Origin: Rhizobium sp. Q54
GTDB taxonomy: Bacteria > Pseudomonadota > Alphaproteobacteria > UBA7879 > VGCX01
Direction of reading: 5' to 3'
DNA: 64,000 nucleotides
Assembly (NCBI GenBank): GCA_945870825.1
Contig: CAMBTM010000002.1
Coordinates: forward strand, 1 to 64,000
A program made the position numbers and the translations under genes. Below the pieces are notes generated by a model. It made no database searches, was not told the DNA's origin, and worked only from the letters and a program-made list of their open reading frames with translations. Below, piece after piece: positions 48,901 to 57,744 of this stretch. The number at the start of each line of letters is the position of its first letter. Positions within the stretch are counted from its first letter, which is position 1.

Positions 48901-49130
48901 TTTGTGACGCGCGATTCAATAATCTGAGGGCTTGCACCTTCATAAACAGTGGTAACGCTGATAACAGGTTTTTCAACGTGAGGATAATGCCTTAAAGAAA
49001 GATGCGTATAAGAAACCGCACCCACAATCACCAGAACCAACATCATCACGATGGTTAGAACAGGCCGATGGATGCAAATAACAGGAAGTTTCACGAGACG
49101 GTCACTTTCCTTGAACTCTTGATGGAACAA
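45912..49130 (-). CDS. RND efflux transporter permease (AcrB/MexB-like, HAE1 type)
   Basis: 1072 residues, the normal size, with twelve membrane helices in two homologous halves. The proton-relay aspartates are in GLVVDDAIVMMENIHRYIEKG (helix 4). Porter-domain segments such as SPQIIESRVTKILESGLAGIEGV and the C-terminal IGLITKHGILIVEFANQ are typical of the family. It moves substrates from the periplasm or inner leaflet outward by proton antiport. Its start overlaps the end of the adaptor gene by 29 bp. No outer-membrane channel gene lies here; the OMF at 14592 could serve. Drug range cannot be predicted. Confidence 0.94.
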   Translation of the reverse strand: MFHQEFKESDRLVKLPVICIHRPVLTIVMMLVLVIVGAVSYTHLSLRHYPHVEKPVISVTTVYEGASPQIIESRVTKILESGLAGIEGVHFMTSVSEGESSRINLHFQSDRDIDAAASDVRDRISRVKIRLPEGAKDSTIKKSDADAQPIIYLALYDKNQEHNTAELYDYVHHYLENELEALGGVAAVDVFGSGGHVLHVWLDPVRMAAYKVTTQDVSTALKSQNVHIPAGRLVGNDREFMVTTSATLKTPEAFNNVIIHREKDQLIKLKDIGYAEFSPAEERNAAYYNEHPAIAIGLIKKSISNPLEIGEELKKLLPEIRKNLPQGMEIEIAYDKTIFIKKSLEEVQDTFFEATIFVFFVILLFLWSFRATLIPLVTIPVSIITTCTLLYVFGFTLNTLTLLAIVLAIGLVVDDAIVMMENIHRYIEKGMAPMEAALKGSQEISFAIIAMTLTLAAVYAPIALSQGMVGKLFTEFALTLAGAVIVSGFVALTLSPMMCSRLLKAHGASKGFTFGGRFSHELNAVKASLSSSLKVLDFNIYYNRFEIWFQTILNKAMAKRTIVLSLGVALFIGGIWIGLKGLPSELTPAEDQGVIFTNAMIPQGATIPYIKKYMEDVGDIMKDVPEVQSRLSIISAPNPMSWNILKPWEERKRSSRAIIDTIRSKLREIPGIHAYASPGGSLIGSGGKSEDSVQFVLQTTREQSELDGASEILQSALQKSKIFPYLNTDRGDDTQEYIVEINRDKAGLLGVDVSTVGQTFDTFISGRRLTDFKKDSEQFDVIASVREREKRSPDDLSNMFVRGGQNNETMIPLANVVTIKKEVIPIQINHYNQLRSVTLSGDLAYGVSLGRAVETFEVLSKKILPEGIRTEFAGETKQYIEARYTIYLIFGLALIFIYLVMAAQFESFLDPFIIMFSVPLSLAGALITLKIVDLFGGLFSWLNITTTFNFYTSINIYSQIGLITLIGLITKHGILIVEFANQIRDEDNTVSRVQAAIHATMLRLRPILMTTAAMVLGAIPLTLSSGAGAVGRSQLGWVIFGGMTIGTLFTLFIVPIIYTLISKKERVRVQSV

Positions 49131-50262
49131 TGAAAACAGGGTAATTGGGTTGTACTTTCATTTGACCAGAGACAATGATCTTATCCCCTTCAACAAGCCC
49201 CTTCACAACCTGAACTTCTTCGCCGTTACGAGCACCCGTCTTAATGGGTGCCATTTTAGCAACGCCTTGTTCGACGATATAGACGAATTCTTGCTTACCT
49301 CTAGATTCTACAGCAGACTCAGGAATAATAATGGTATTTTGATGAATGTCTGTCCTTAGTTTGACCTTTGCAAAAAGCCCTGGACGTAAATCACCGTCAT
49401 TATCAAAAGTTGCTTGAACACGCACACTGTGACCCAAAGGATCTACATTTGTGTCAATGGCCTCGATTTTAGCATGATATTTATTGTCAGGGAGGCCTTC
49501 CACATCCATCACAATCTCATCGCCTATACGGAACTTGCTCAAGATAGTCTCATTAACCTTAAAATCAATCTTCATGGGATCCATATCATCCACGGTGAAA
49601 AGGTCATCACCTGGCTTCACGTAACGCCCTGGACTCAAATCAACAATCCCCAAAGTCCCCTCAAAAGGCGCATTAATCATGGTTTTTGCAAGCTGAGCCT
49701 CACTAAATTCAAGATCTGCCATGGATTTAAGAAGATTTGCGTGCGCTTCATCTTTGTCTTTTTCACTGATGGCACCCTTCTTAAACAAGGCCTCTGCCCT
49801 TTTATGAACTGAACCGGCGTTTACTAGCTTTGCCTGAGCCTCACTGAGACGTGCTTGGTACATTTCATCATCAAGGGTTAATAATTTTTCACCCTTTTTC
49901 ACTTTTTTACCACTCTTGACAAAAATATCCTTTATCTTGGCATCAATTTCCGGCTTCAACACGACGCTTTTGTTAGAACGCATGGTACCAACCACACTGA
50001 CAAATTGTTCAAAATTACCAACTCTGGCAGTGACCGCTTCAACGGCTATTTTTGGAAACGTTGGCACCAAAGGGCCCGCTTGTCTATTGGCGATTACTTG
50101 AAAACCAATCCAAACCCCAAGACCGATAATAATGAGTCCCTGGACAAAAATGGCAAAATGAAGACCACCATTGGGATGGTTAAAAAAATGGGAAACCAGC
50201 CTGCTGACTAGCTGGACAAGACACGTGATAGGCCACAATAAAAACCGTATGATATTTTGCAA
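49102..50262 (-). CDS. RND efflux periplasmic adaptor
   Basis: 386 residues. One N-terminal membrane helix (about residues 33-55) precedes the lipoyl halves (MRSNKSVVLKPEIDAKIKDIFVKSGKKVKKGEKLL and MINAPFEGTLGIVDLSPGRYVKPGD). A short alpha-hairpin (QARLSEAQAKLVNAGSVHKR) sits between them, and beta-barrel and membrane-proximal domains end with PESAVESRGKQEFVYIVE. These are standard MexH/AcrA-type features. It is the first gene of a two-gene operon with the permease. Confidence 0.93.
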   Translation of the reverse strand: MQNIIRFLLWPITCLVQLVSRLVSHFFNHPNGGLHFAIFVQGLIIIGLGVWIGFQVIANRQAGPLVPTFPKIAVEAVTARVGNFEQFVSVVGTMRSNKSVVLKPEIDAKIKDIFVKSGKKVKKGEKLLTLDDEMYQARLSEAQAKLVNAGSVHKRAEALFKKGAISEKDKDEAHANLLKSMADLEFSEAQLAKTMINAPFEGTLGIVDLSPGRYVKPGDDLFTVDDMDPMKIDFKVNETILSKFRIGDEIVMDVEGLPDNKYHAKIEAIDTNVDPLGHSVRVQATFDNDGDLRPGLFAKVKLRTDIHQNTIIIPESAVESRGKQEFVYIVEQGVAKMAPIKTGARNGEEVQVVKGLVEGDKIIVSGQMKVQPNYPVFIVPSRVQGK

Positions 50263-50330
50263 TTAACCAATCCACAAATAAGTTTTATTTCTCATTATCC
50301 CAAATAAAAGAACAATTATCAACCTGTTCT

Positions 50331-50816
50331 TTATTTTTCGTTTTTATTTTTCAATTCTTCTTGGCTTTTTTGCTGATAAAGCGCAACAAAGTCAATGGGA
50401 TTCAACAGAATCGGAGGAATACCTCCATCCCGTGTTACATCAGCAATAATATTGCGCGCAAAAGGAAAAAGAAGCCGCGGACATTCAATCAACACGAAGG
50501 GACTAATGGATTCTTTGGGAACGTCTGGAGAAATTTGAAAAACACCGCCATAGGAGAGATCCACCAAAAACAGATTTTTCTCTTGTGCCTTGGCTTCCGC
50601 CCGAATCATAAGGACCACTTCAAAATCATTATCCCCCATGGGACTTGCTTCGACATGGACATTGACCGCTATTTGAGGGGCTTCCTTCAATGAAGTAAGG
50701 ATTTCAATAATATTGGGATTTTCAAAAGAAAGATCTTTTGTGTACTGTGCCTTCACAACAACAGGTGGCACCATAGCTTCTTCAGTCGCTTTCCCGTTTA
50801 AAACTTTTTTAGACAT
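50331..50816 (-). CDS. secB: Protein-export chaperone SecB
   Basis: 161 residues, normal length. SecB holds precursor proteins unfolded for SecA. Family stretches are YTKDLSFENPNIIEIL at the N-terminus, VVLMIRAEAKAQEKNLFLVDLSYGGVF in the middle, and ECPRLLFPFARNIIADVTRDGGIPPILLNPIDF near the end, all highly conserved. Ribosome site GAGGG before the ATG. Transcribed away from mutS. Confidence 0.96.
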   Translation of the reverse strand: MSKKVLNGKATEEAMVPPVVVKAQYTKDLSFENPNIIEILTSLKEAPQIAVNVHVEASPMGDNDFEVVLMIRAEAKAQEKNLFLVDLSYGGVFQISPDVPKESISPFVLIECPRLLFPFARNIIADVTRDGGIPPILLNPIDFVALYQQKSQEELKNKNEK

Positions 50817-50918
50817 TTTTCCCTCTTAAATTTTTATCCTGCCAGGCTAATAAAACGTTGCACGTTTGACTATAGGAGCATATTTTAAAACATCTTCAGT
50901 GTAAACCGTATTTTAACG

Positions 50919-53525
50919 ATGGATATTATTCAAATAGACGCAAAAATTACACCCATGCTCCAACAATATTTGGACATTAAAAAGCAGTATCCAGAATGCC
51001 TTCTTCTGTTTCGCTTAGGGGATTTTTATGAGCTGTTTTTTGATGATGCCATCAAAGCAGCCCCTGCCCTTGATATTGTTCTAACAAGACGGGGGAAAAA
51101 GGATGACCAGGATATCCCTATGTGTGGGATTCCTTTTCATGCGGGTGACGCTTATATTGCGCGTCTCATTCAAAAAGGATTTAAAGTCGCCCTTTGTGAA
51201 CAGCTTGAAACCCCAGAAGAGGCCAAAAAGAGAGGCCCTAAATCAGTTGTTAAAAGAGATGTCACACGCATTCTAACGCCAGGGACATTGACAGAAGAAA
51301 CTCTCTTGGAGGCGCGACAGAACAATTTTCTCATCTCCATTGCAAAACAAGGGGATATCTTGGGTGTCGCATTCGTTGATATCTCTACTGGGGACTTTAT
51401 GTTAGAAAGTACTCCCATTAAAGGGATAGAGTCCGTTCTCAGCCGGCTGCTTCCAAGGGAAATCCTTATACCCCAAAGCCTTGCACAAACCTTAGAAAAG
51501 GAATTATCTTTTTGGAAGCAGACTATATCAGCCCTGCCGGATAGCCGTTTTGATAAAGAAAATGCCAAGAAAAAGTTGATGGATACGTTCCATGTATTAA
51601 CCCTCGATGGGTTTGGCAATTTTTCTGATGCAGAAATTGTAGCAGGCGGGAGTATCTTGGATTACATCCATCTTACCCAAAAAGGAAAAGTCCCAGCGCT
51701 ATCCATCCCCAAACAACTGTTAAGCCAAAACCACCTTCAAATCGATGCTACCACAAGACAAAGTTTGGAACTCCACCGCACACTCAAAGGTGAATACAAA
51801 GGAAGTTTACTCCATGCCATTGATCGGACCCTCACTGCGGGTGGTGGCCGTCTTTTGGCCCAAAGACTGGCAAATCCCCTCACCTGTATCGCATCAATCC
51901 AGGGACGGCAATCGTCCATTGCCTGGTTTATCAATCATATTGCCTCCTTAGAAACTGTGCGATCTTTGCTAAAGAACACCCCTGATTTAGAACGTATTTT
52001 AGGACGCCTTGTCCTTGGCCGTGGGGGCCCTCGCGATCTTGCAAGTTTAAGAGATGCCCTAAGGGCCTGGCTCAAAATAAAAGAAATTTTACAACACGCT
52101 CTCATCCCTAAAGAAACTGAGCTTTCAGACCTCCTGGAACAGCCTCACACCTACAATGATCTTATTCACATTCTGGATAAATCCTTAGCTGAAACGCTTC
52201 CCATGTTGGCCCGAGATGGAGACTTTATTGCGCCAAGATATGATGAGTCTCTTGATGCGCTTCGCCAGCTCAGGGATGAAGGAAAACAATATATTGTGAT
52301 GCTCCAGTCAAGGTATTGCACAAAGACCCAAACGCCTTCTTTGAAAATAAAACATAATCATATGTTGGGGTATTATATCGAAGTAACGTCTCAGCATGCC
52401 CATAAAATGCCAGAATATTTTATTCATCGACAAACCCTTGCCAATAATATGCGGTATACAACTGTAGAATTAGGGGAATTGGAAGAAAAATTAAGAACAG
52501 CCGCAGACCAGGCTCTCGCTCTTGAACTGCATATTTTCCAAACCTTGTTAGAAAAAGTGTTGTATCAAGCACCCGCTATAGCAAACACGGCCAAATCCCT
52601 TTCCACTGTTGATGTATCGTGCGGCCTTGCAATCCTTGCTCAAAACCATGCCTACTGTCTTCCCCTCATTGATGAAAGCCATACATTGACAATTGAAAGG
52701 GGATTTCACCCTGTGGTGGAACAAGTACTCCATCATCAATTAGTGGTTTTTACCCCAAATGACTGTGACTTGGATGAACAAAGTAGGTTTTGGCTTATTA
52801 CAGGCCCAAATATGGCGGGGAAAAGCACGTTTCTACGTCAAAATGCCTTGATTATTATTTTGGCTCAAATGGGTTCTTATGTCCCAGCGAGCAAAGCAAG
52901 CATAGGCATCGTGGACAAGATTTTCAGTCGGGTAGGTGCCGCCGATGACTTAGCCAAAGGACAATCCACTTTCATGGTCGAAATGATTGAAACGGCAACG
53001 ATCCTTAATCAAGCGTCTCCACGGTCTTTTGTCATTTTGGATGAAATTGGCCGAGGGACTTCCACCTACGATGGCCTTTCTATTGCTTGGGCAACGGCAG
53101 AGCATCTCCATACCGTCAACAAAAGTCGCACACTCTTTTCCACTCATTACCACGAACTGGGTGATCTCAAGAATCAACTACCTCATTTATCCTGTCATAC
53201 CATGAAGGTCCGCGAATGGGAGGATAAGATCATTTTCATGCATGAAGTTATTCCTGGTCTTGCAGACCAGTCATACGGGATTCATGTGGCTGAACTTGCA
53301 GGCATTCCATCAACAGTTCTCAAGCGCGCCAAAGCGATTCTGTCATCCCTTGAGCAAAAAAAATCAAAAGTTACCTTGTCTGATCTTCCCCTCCTTAATG
53401 GCCCCCACATAAAACAAGAGCCAACCCGTGTGGAAAAAACCTTAAAAGACGTCAATGTTGATACCCTCACCCCCCGCCAAGCTATGGATTTACTTTACAC
53501 CTTGAAGGAGCAGCTTAATGATTAG
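50919..53525 (+). CDS. mutS: DNA mismatch repair protein MutS
   Basis: 868 residues. The mismatch-binding domain has the F-x-E motif region LLLFRLGDFYELFFDDA at about residue 30. The ATPase domain has GPNMAGKSTFLRQ (Walker A), DEIGRGTSTYDGLSIAWA (Walker B and signature) and STHYHEL. The end (DTLTPRQAMDLLYTLKEQL) is the C-terminal dimerisation segment. It looks intact. It overlaps the next gene by 8 bp, so that transporter gene is translationally coupled. Confidence 0.97.
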   Translation: MDIIQIDAKITPMLQQYLDIKKQYPECLLLFRLGDFYELFFDDAIKAAPALDIVLTRRGKKDDQDIPMCGIPFHAGDAYIARLIQKGFKVALCEQLETPEEAKKRGPKSVVKRDVTRILTPGTLTEETLLEARQNNFLISIAKQGDILGVAFVDISTGDFMLESTPIKGIESVLSRLLPREILIPQSLAQTLEKELSFWKQTISALPDSRFDKENAKKKLMDTFHVLTLDGFGNFSDAEIVAGGSILDYIHLTQKGKVPALSIPKQLLSQNHLQIDATTRQSLELHRTLKGEYKGSLLHAIDRTLTAGGGRLLAQRLANPLTCIASIQGRQSSIAWFINHIASLETVRSLLKNTPDLERILGRLVLGRGGPRDLASLRDALRAWLKIKEILQHALIPKETELSDLLEQPHTYNDLIHILDKSLAETLPMLARDGDFIAPRYDESLDALRQLRDEGKQYIVMLQSRYCTKTQTPSLKIKHNHMLGYYIEVTSQHAHKMPEYFIHRQTLANNMRYTTVELGELEEKLRTAADQALALELHIFQTLLEKVLYQAPAIANTAKSLSTVDVSCGLAILAQNHAYCLPLIDESHTLTIERGFHPVVEQVLHHQLVVFTPNDCDLDEQSRFWLITGPNMAGKSTFLRQNALIIILAQMGSYVPASKASIGIVDKIFSRVGAADDLAKGQSTFMVEMIETATILNQASPRSFVILDEIGRGTSTYDGLSIAWATAEHLHTVNKSRTLFSTHYHELGDLKNQLPHLSCHTMKVREWEDKIIFMHEVIPGLADQSYGIHVAELAGIPSTVLKRAKAILSSLEQKKSKVTLSDLPLLNGPHIKQEPTRVEKTLKDVNVDTLTPRQAMDLLYTLKEQLND

Positions 53526-54429
53526 AAACCATCCGCTTAATCTCCAAGCCGTTTTTTGGATCCTTCTTTGTAAATGTTTATTTGTTATCATGATGGCCAT
53601 GGGAAAAGGATCCTCCCTTCCAACGCTACAAATCAATTTTTGTCGTAGTTTTTCCATCTTTATCATTACAGCGTGTATTATCCTTTTCAGCAAAAAACTA
53701 ACATTTAAAACAACCAATCCCAAACTTCAGCTCCTCAAAGTATCTGTCGGGGCCTTTGGAATGATCGGCTATTTTTACGCTTTTCGTTATCTTGAAATGG
53801 CCCAAGCCACAACACTGGGATTTACGCAAGCCTTGATTTTACCCATCTTTGCATTTCTTTTCTTGCGCGAAAAAATTGGCGCAGGACGTATTACCGCTTT
53901 GATTATTGGGTATATTGGGATTCTTGTGGCCATTAATCCGGTATATCGTAGCTTTGAAGCGCCCGAAGGCATCATGCTGATCGCCTCAGCCTGTGGGGCT
54001 TTTGCTGTGGTCTGTGCTAAAAAACTTACCGCCAAAGACTCACCCATTCTCTTGATGTTTTATTCAGGTCTTGCGACAAGTGTTCTTGTTGGCATTTATT
54101 ACGTTTTGAAAGGAACCTCTATTGATGTAGGTATTGAAGGCCAGTGGACCCCTTTAACTTTCGAACATATCCAATTTTTTGGAATACTTGTGTTTGTTTC
54201 TTTCTTTATGCAGTATAGCTACATTAAGGCCTATTCCCTTGCTGACGTGGGGTTTTTGGCCCCCTTCGATTATATTAAATTGATCATTTCAACGGTTTTT
54301 AGCCTTTTAATTTTTCAGCAAATTCCTTCCATAGAAACAATCGTTGGGGCTATATTGATCATAGGCAGTACCTTTTATCTGACTAAAAAAGATATCCATA
54401 AAGACCCTCAATATCATTATAAAAAATGA
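53518..54429 (+). CDS. DMT/EamA family transporter
   Basis: 303 residues with ten predicted membrane helices in two EamA repeats. EMAQATTLGFTQALILPIFAFLFLREKIGAGR is the conserved end of the first repeat, and PFDYIKLIISTVFSLLIFQQIPS that of the second. Related proteins move small metabolites or, in intracellular alphaproteobacteria, S-adenosylmethionine; the substrate cannot be fixed here. It is coupled to mutS by an 8-bp overlap and converges on the island aminotransferase gene. Its base composition matches mutS, not the island. Confidence 0.85.
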   Translation: MIRNHPLNLQAVFWILLCKCLFVIMMAMGKGSSLPTLQINFCRSFSIFIITACIILFSKKLTFKTTNPKLQLLKVSVGAFGMIGYFYAFRYLEMAQATTLGFTQALILPIFAFLFLREKIGAGRITALIIGYIGILVAINPVYRSFEAPEGIMLIASACGAFAVVCAKKLTAKDSPILLMFYSGLATSVLVGIYYVLKGTSIDVGIEGQWTPLTFEHIQFFGILVFVSFFMQYSYIKAYSLADVGFLAPFDYIKLIISTVFSLLIFQQIPSIETIVGAILIIGSTFYLTKKDIHKDPQYHYKK

Positions 54430-54469
54430 TACAAATACTAGCCTTCCGTTTTCATAACAGCAGCAAATT

Positions 54470-55642
54470 TCAACGATGGGAAGTAGTGCTCGTTCCCATC
54501 TTATGTATCACTTCTTCTAGCACACTCACTGGTTCAGTTAATGCGAGTCTCACAAATGATTTTCCTTTAGGTCCAAACATAGCACCATCCAGTACTAAGA
54601 TTTTTTTTGTCTCAAGAAGATATTGCGCATAGCTTCTTCCCGTATGACCATCAGGCACTTTAATCCAAAGAAAATAAGTGCCTTTTGGCTCAGAAACATT
54701 ATATCCTAATTCAGACAATTTTTTGTACATATACCGTGATCTGTATTCATATTCTCCCCTTACCTTTGGAATTATATTTTTGTAATTTTGTATGGCATAA
54801 GCAGCTGCTTTCTGCGTGACCATGAAAGCCCCTGTATCAAAAAGTAACTTAGATTCTGCAACTACCCTTATTATTTCTGGATTTCCTAAAACAAAAGCAA
54901 GCCTCCATCCAGGCAAACTAAAGTTTTTAGATAGGGTATGCATTTCTATCATATTACTGTATTGGTGGTAATAATTTAATATGCTTGCTGATTTTTCAAA
55001 AACAAAATCAATATGGCTATAGGCCATGTCAGCACATAGAAAAATATTGTATTGCTTGCAAAAGTCTACAACAGATCGAATAGCCTCATCGTTTATAATA
55101 GCTCCTGTGGGATTGTGAGGATAATTTATCCACAATACTTTAGCCCTATCTAAAATATGTTTTGGTATGGTATGCAACACGGGATGATACTGTTCATCAA
55201 GATCATACGCATATACTTCTGCATTATAATATTGAGCAGATAACGAATAGAAAGGATAATGTAGCTCTGGAACCAGCACGATATCATTTTCATTAATCAA
55301 AGCAGAATGTATATGTGAAATAGCTTCTTTAGAACCTAATGTGGTCAAATATCCTAAGGTTTTTATATCGACATTAAACTCACACTGAAAAAAATACCTC
55401 ACAGACTCATATAATTCGACAATATCGAATTTAACTGAATATGTATGCAGCTCTGGGTTTAAAGAGTATGCCGCAAGCTTTTCTAATATATGCTGAGCAG
55501 GCTTTAAATCTGTTATCCCAGCACTAAGATCTATAAAATTCCATCCTTCTAAAAGTAACTTCTTTTTTAATTGAGCCATTATACTAAAATTATTTTTCGG
55601 AAGAGAACTCATTCTTTCAGAGATTTTTATATCTTTAACCAC
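54470..55642 (-). CDS. PLP-dependent class I/II aminotransferase
   Basis: 390 residues from a GTG start with an AAGGA ribosome site; an ATG ten codons later is possible. Fold-type I features: GSKEAISHIHSALI (cofactor phosphate region), NYPHNPTGAIINDEA (the N-P-T-G loop), CADMAYSHIDF (aspartate to pyridine nitrogen) and TLSKNFSLPGWRLAF, with the Schiff-base lysine in S-K-N. It resembles the LL-diaminopimelate/aspartate aminotransferase subgroup. It is the last gene of the minus-strand island, 19 bp after the condensing enzyme. In this context it probably aminates the oxo-acid made by that enzyme. Confidence 0.88.
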   Translation of the reverse strand: MVKDIKISERMSSLPKNNFSIMAQLKKKLLLEGWNFIDLSAGITDLKPAQHILEKLAAYSLNPELHTYSVKFDIVELYESVRYFFQCEFNVDIKTLGYLTTLGSKEAISHIHSALINENDIVLVPELHYPFYSLSAQYYNAEVYAYDLDEQYHPVLHTIPKHILDRAKVLWINYPHNPTGAIINDEAIRSVVDFCKQYNIFLCADMAYSHIDFVFEKSASILNYYHQYSNMIEMHTLSKNFSLPGWRLAFVLGNPEIIRVVAESKLLFDTGAFMVTQKAAAYAIQNYKNIIPKVRGEYEYRSRYMYKKLSELGYNVSEPKGTYFLWIKVPDGHTGRSYAQYLLETKKILVLDGAMFGPKGKSFVRLALTEPVSVLEEVIHKMGTSTTSHR

Positions 55643-55661
55643 GATATGATCCTTTTTTATA

Positions 55662-56762
55662 TTACAACGACCTTATTAAATTTATTGCTTCATCAACCGT
55701 AAGACTTTTTCTTGTTTTTTTTATGTAATCAAAAATATATTTTTGTACTATATTTTTATCCAATCCAATATCATTCGATATAGACCTTATTGTATTTGAA
55801 TCTATTCTATTTCCTATTATAATTCTTCTTGTGTTTCCCACCTCCTCAGGGGCATAGTCTTCATACGCTGATGGTGATTTAAATTGATTAAATACTTCAT
55901 ACTCAAAAGCACTTGAACCAACCACGGGTGTAAAGCGGTGCAACAATAATCCCGTAGCATCTGATACATAATCTGAAAGATTTTTAAGGGGCGTGAAATT
56001 ATAACGATCATTATGATGAAACTTACGCGAGTAAAATAATATGGGTGCTAAGGCACAGTTACCGCCCCTCTCACCTATGCCATCAACTGTTACAGAGGCC
56101 CAATGAGCTCCTGCATCCAATCCAGAAATTGTATTGGCTACAGCAAATCCATAAGCAGAATGCGAATGCATTTCTATCTCAGCATCCGTATTGGACGTGA
56201 TATAAGATATTTTGTCTTTAATCATGCGCGGTGACAAACATGCGACAGACTCTGCAAACCTGAATCGATCCCCACCACTTTCTTGTCCTGCTTTGATATA
56301 CTCTAGTAAAAACGTTTCATCTGCTCTTGCCGCATCTTCTCCACTAAAAGCAACATATAGGCCTCTTTTTTTTGCGTAAGTTATTGCTTTGCAAAGAATG
56401 GATAGTGTATCTTTCCTGCTTTTCAAAAATTTGTTTTCAATAAGAATATCTGAACATGGCATAGATATAAAAATACCTGTACAGCCACTCTCAATAACGA
56501 ACTCTATGGATTTTTCTATATCAGAAGGATTAACACAAAAAAAAGCCGCCGTGATTCGGATATTTTTTGGAGCAATACTGGATATTTGAGATAACACAGC
56601 TTTTTCTGATTCTGAATTATTAGCCACACCCGCTTCAATCTCATCAACACCTATTGATATAAGATATTTTGCAATATTTACACTTTGTTCTACATCCAAG
56701 AAAATCCCAGGTGCATTTTTAGCATCTCTTAAAGTGCAATCTGATATTTGAAATTTTTTCAT
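55662..56762 (-). CDS. Homocitrate/isopropylmalate synthase-like condensing enzyme (HMGL-like TIM barrel)
   Basis: 366 residues. The enzyme class joins an acyl-CoA to a 2-oxo acid with a divalent metal. Motifs: DCTLRDAKNAPG near residue 8 (usual D-x-T-L-R-D-G-E-Q; here A and K-N replace G and E-Q), FSGEDAARAD at about 140, MHSHSAYGFAVANT at about 200 (metal H-x-H) and DGIGERGGNCAL at about 230. The length lacks the LeuA regulatory domain, as in NifV-type homocitrate synthases. The substitutions in the first motif suggest an unusual substrate. It lies between the exporter and aminotransferase genes in the AT-rich island. The family is clear; the product is unknown. Confidence 0.82.
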   Translation of the reverse strand: MKKFQISDCTLRDAKNAPGIFLDVEQSVNIAKYLISIGVDEIEAGVANNSESEKAVLSQISSIAPKNIRITAAFFCVNPSDIEKSIEFVIESGCTGIFISMPCSDILIENKFLKSRKDTLSILCKAITYAKKRGLYVAFSGEDAARADETFLLEYIKAGQESGGDRFRFAESVACLSPRMIKDKISYITSNTDAEIEMHSHSAYGFAVANTISGLDAGAHWASVTVDGIGERGGNCALAPILFYSRKFHHNDRYNFTPLKNLSDYVSDATGLLLHRFTPVVGSSAFEYEVFNQFKSPSAYEDYAPEEVGNTRRIIIGNRIDSNTIRSISNDIGLDKNIVQKYIFDYIKKTRKSLTVDEAINLIRSL

Positions 56763-56842
56763 AAAATACTCCTTAAAATTAAAATATAAATTAAAAAAAC
56801 AAAATATTTTTTGTAGATTATTATTAATAAATTATGTCCATA

Positions 56843-57670
56843 TCATTTGCTGACTGTTATCAATATATTTCCTGTTAATATTAAAATCATGCCCATAAGC
56901 ATTTTAATGGTTATTGATTCATCCCATACAAAGTATCCAACAAAACTTGCAAGAATTAGACTCAGATAAGATGCGGGGGCAATGACTATAGCGGAAGTGG
57001 ATTGATATGCCTTAGTAATATAATATTGCGTAATATATGAAGAAATACCTACACATATTAATATTAAATAATTTTGAAAAGAAAATGAAAAATCCCAATG
57101 AGAAAGACTATATGGACTAACTAATATCAGTGTGGTCACTGAAAAATATAACATAATAACAAGGGTATTCTCTGTTTTATTTAATACACCTATATTAGTA
57201 TATGCAACCCCAGAAAATGCCGCAGACAAAAGACCCATAAAAATATATATTAAAGGTTGTGATATTTGAATATCATGGACTAATACAACCCCTAAAAATG
57301 ATAAAAACAAAGATAATAATTGCAACTTTTTGGGGACATTTTTTGATAATATTGATGTAAATAAGACGGCAAACAAAAGTGATAGATATTGGAGCGTTAT
57401 CGCCAAGGCTAATGAAAGATTTTGTAGCGTTATAAAATACAAAACTAGAGCACTTGTCCCTGTTAACCCCCTGATTAACAGTAATTTTTTGTTATTTCCC
57501 AACAATGAAATTTTTAGTTTCCTAAGACATACAACACAGATCAACATTACAATGACAGATCTATAAAATGCTATGAAATAAAAAGGGACATGAGATAGAG
57601 ATTTCACAGAAATTTCTACAAATAATGAGAACAGATTTGATATTAAAATATATTTTATTCCGTTTTTCAT
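56843..57670 (-). CDS. DMT/EamA family transporter of the biosynthetic island
   Basis: 275 residues from the ATG at 57670, which has a GGGAA ribosome site; the frame extends to 57694. Ten membrane helices, two EamA repeats (SLALAITLQYLSLLFAVLFTSIL; SAIVIAPASYLSLILASFVGYFVWDESI). Its closest kin among known systems are metabolite exporters. It is embedded in the island between the saccharopine-dehydrogenase-like and condensing-enzyme genes, so it is the natural candidate exporter of the pathway product. Very AT-rich, unlike the DMT gene next to mutS. Confidence 0.82.
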   Translation of the reverse strand: MKNGIKYILISNLFSLFVEISVKSLSHVPFYFIAFYRSVIVMLICVVCLRKLKISLLGNNKKLLLIRGLTGTSALVLYFITLQNLSLALAITLQYLSLLFAVLFTSILSKNVPKKLQLLSLFLSFLGVVLVHDIQISQPLIYIFMGLLSAAFSGVAYTNIGVLNKTENTLVIMLYFSVTTLILVSPYSLSHWDFSFSFQNYLILICVGISSYITQYYITKAYQSTSAIVIAPASYLSLILASFVGYFVWDESITIKMLMGMILILTGNILITVSK

Positions 57671-57744
57671 ATTAATTTCCCATGACCCTCTCATTGTATT
57701 TTGATCATATTTTAATGAATATTCCCAACCTAGGTGTCATCAGA

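Noticed and set aside
51170-51619. 149-codon minus-strand ORF inside mutS
   Set aside because: Antisense to mutS with no features of its own.
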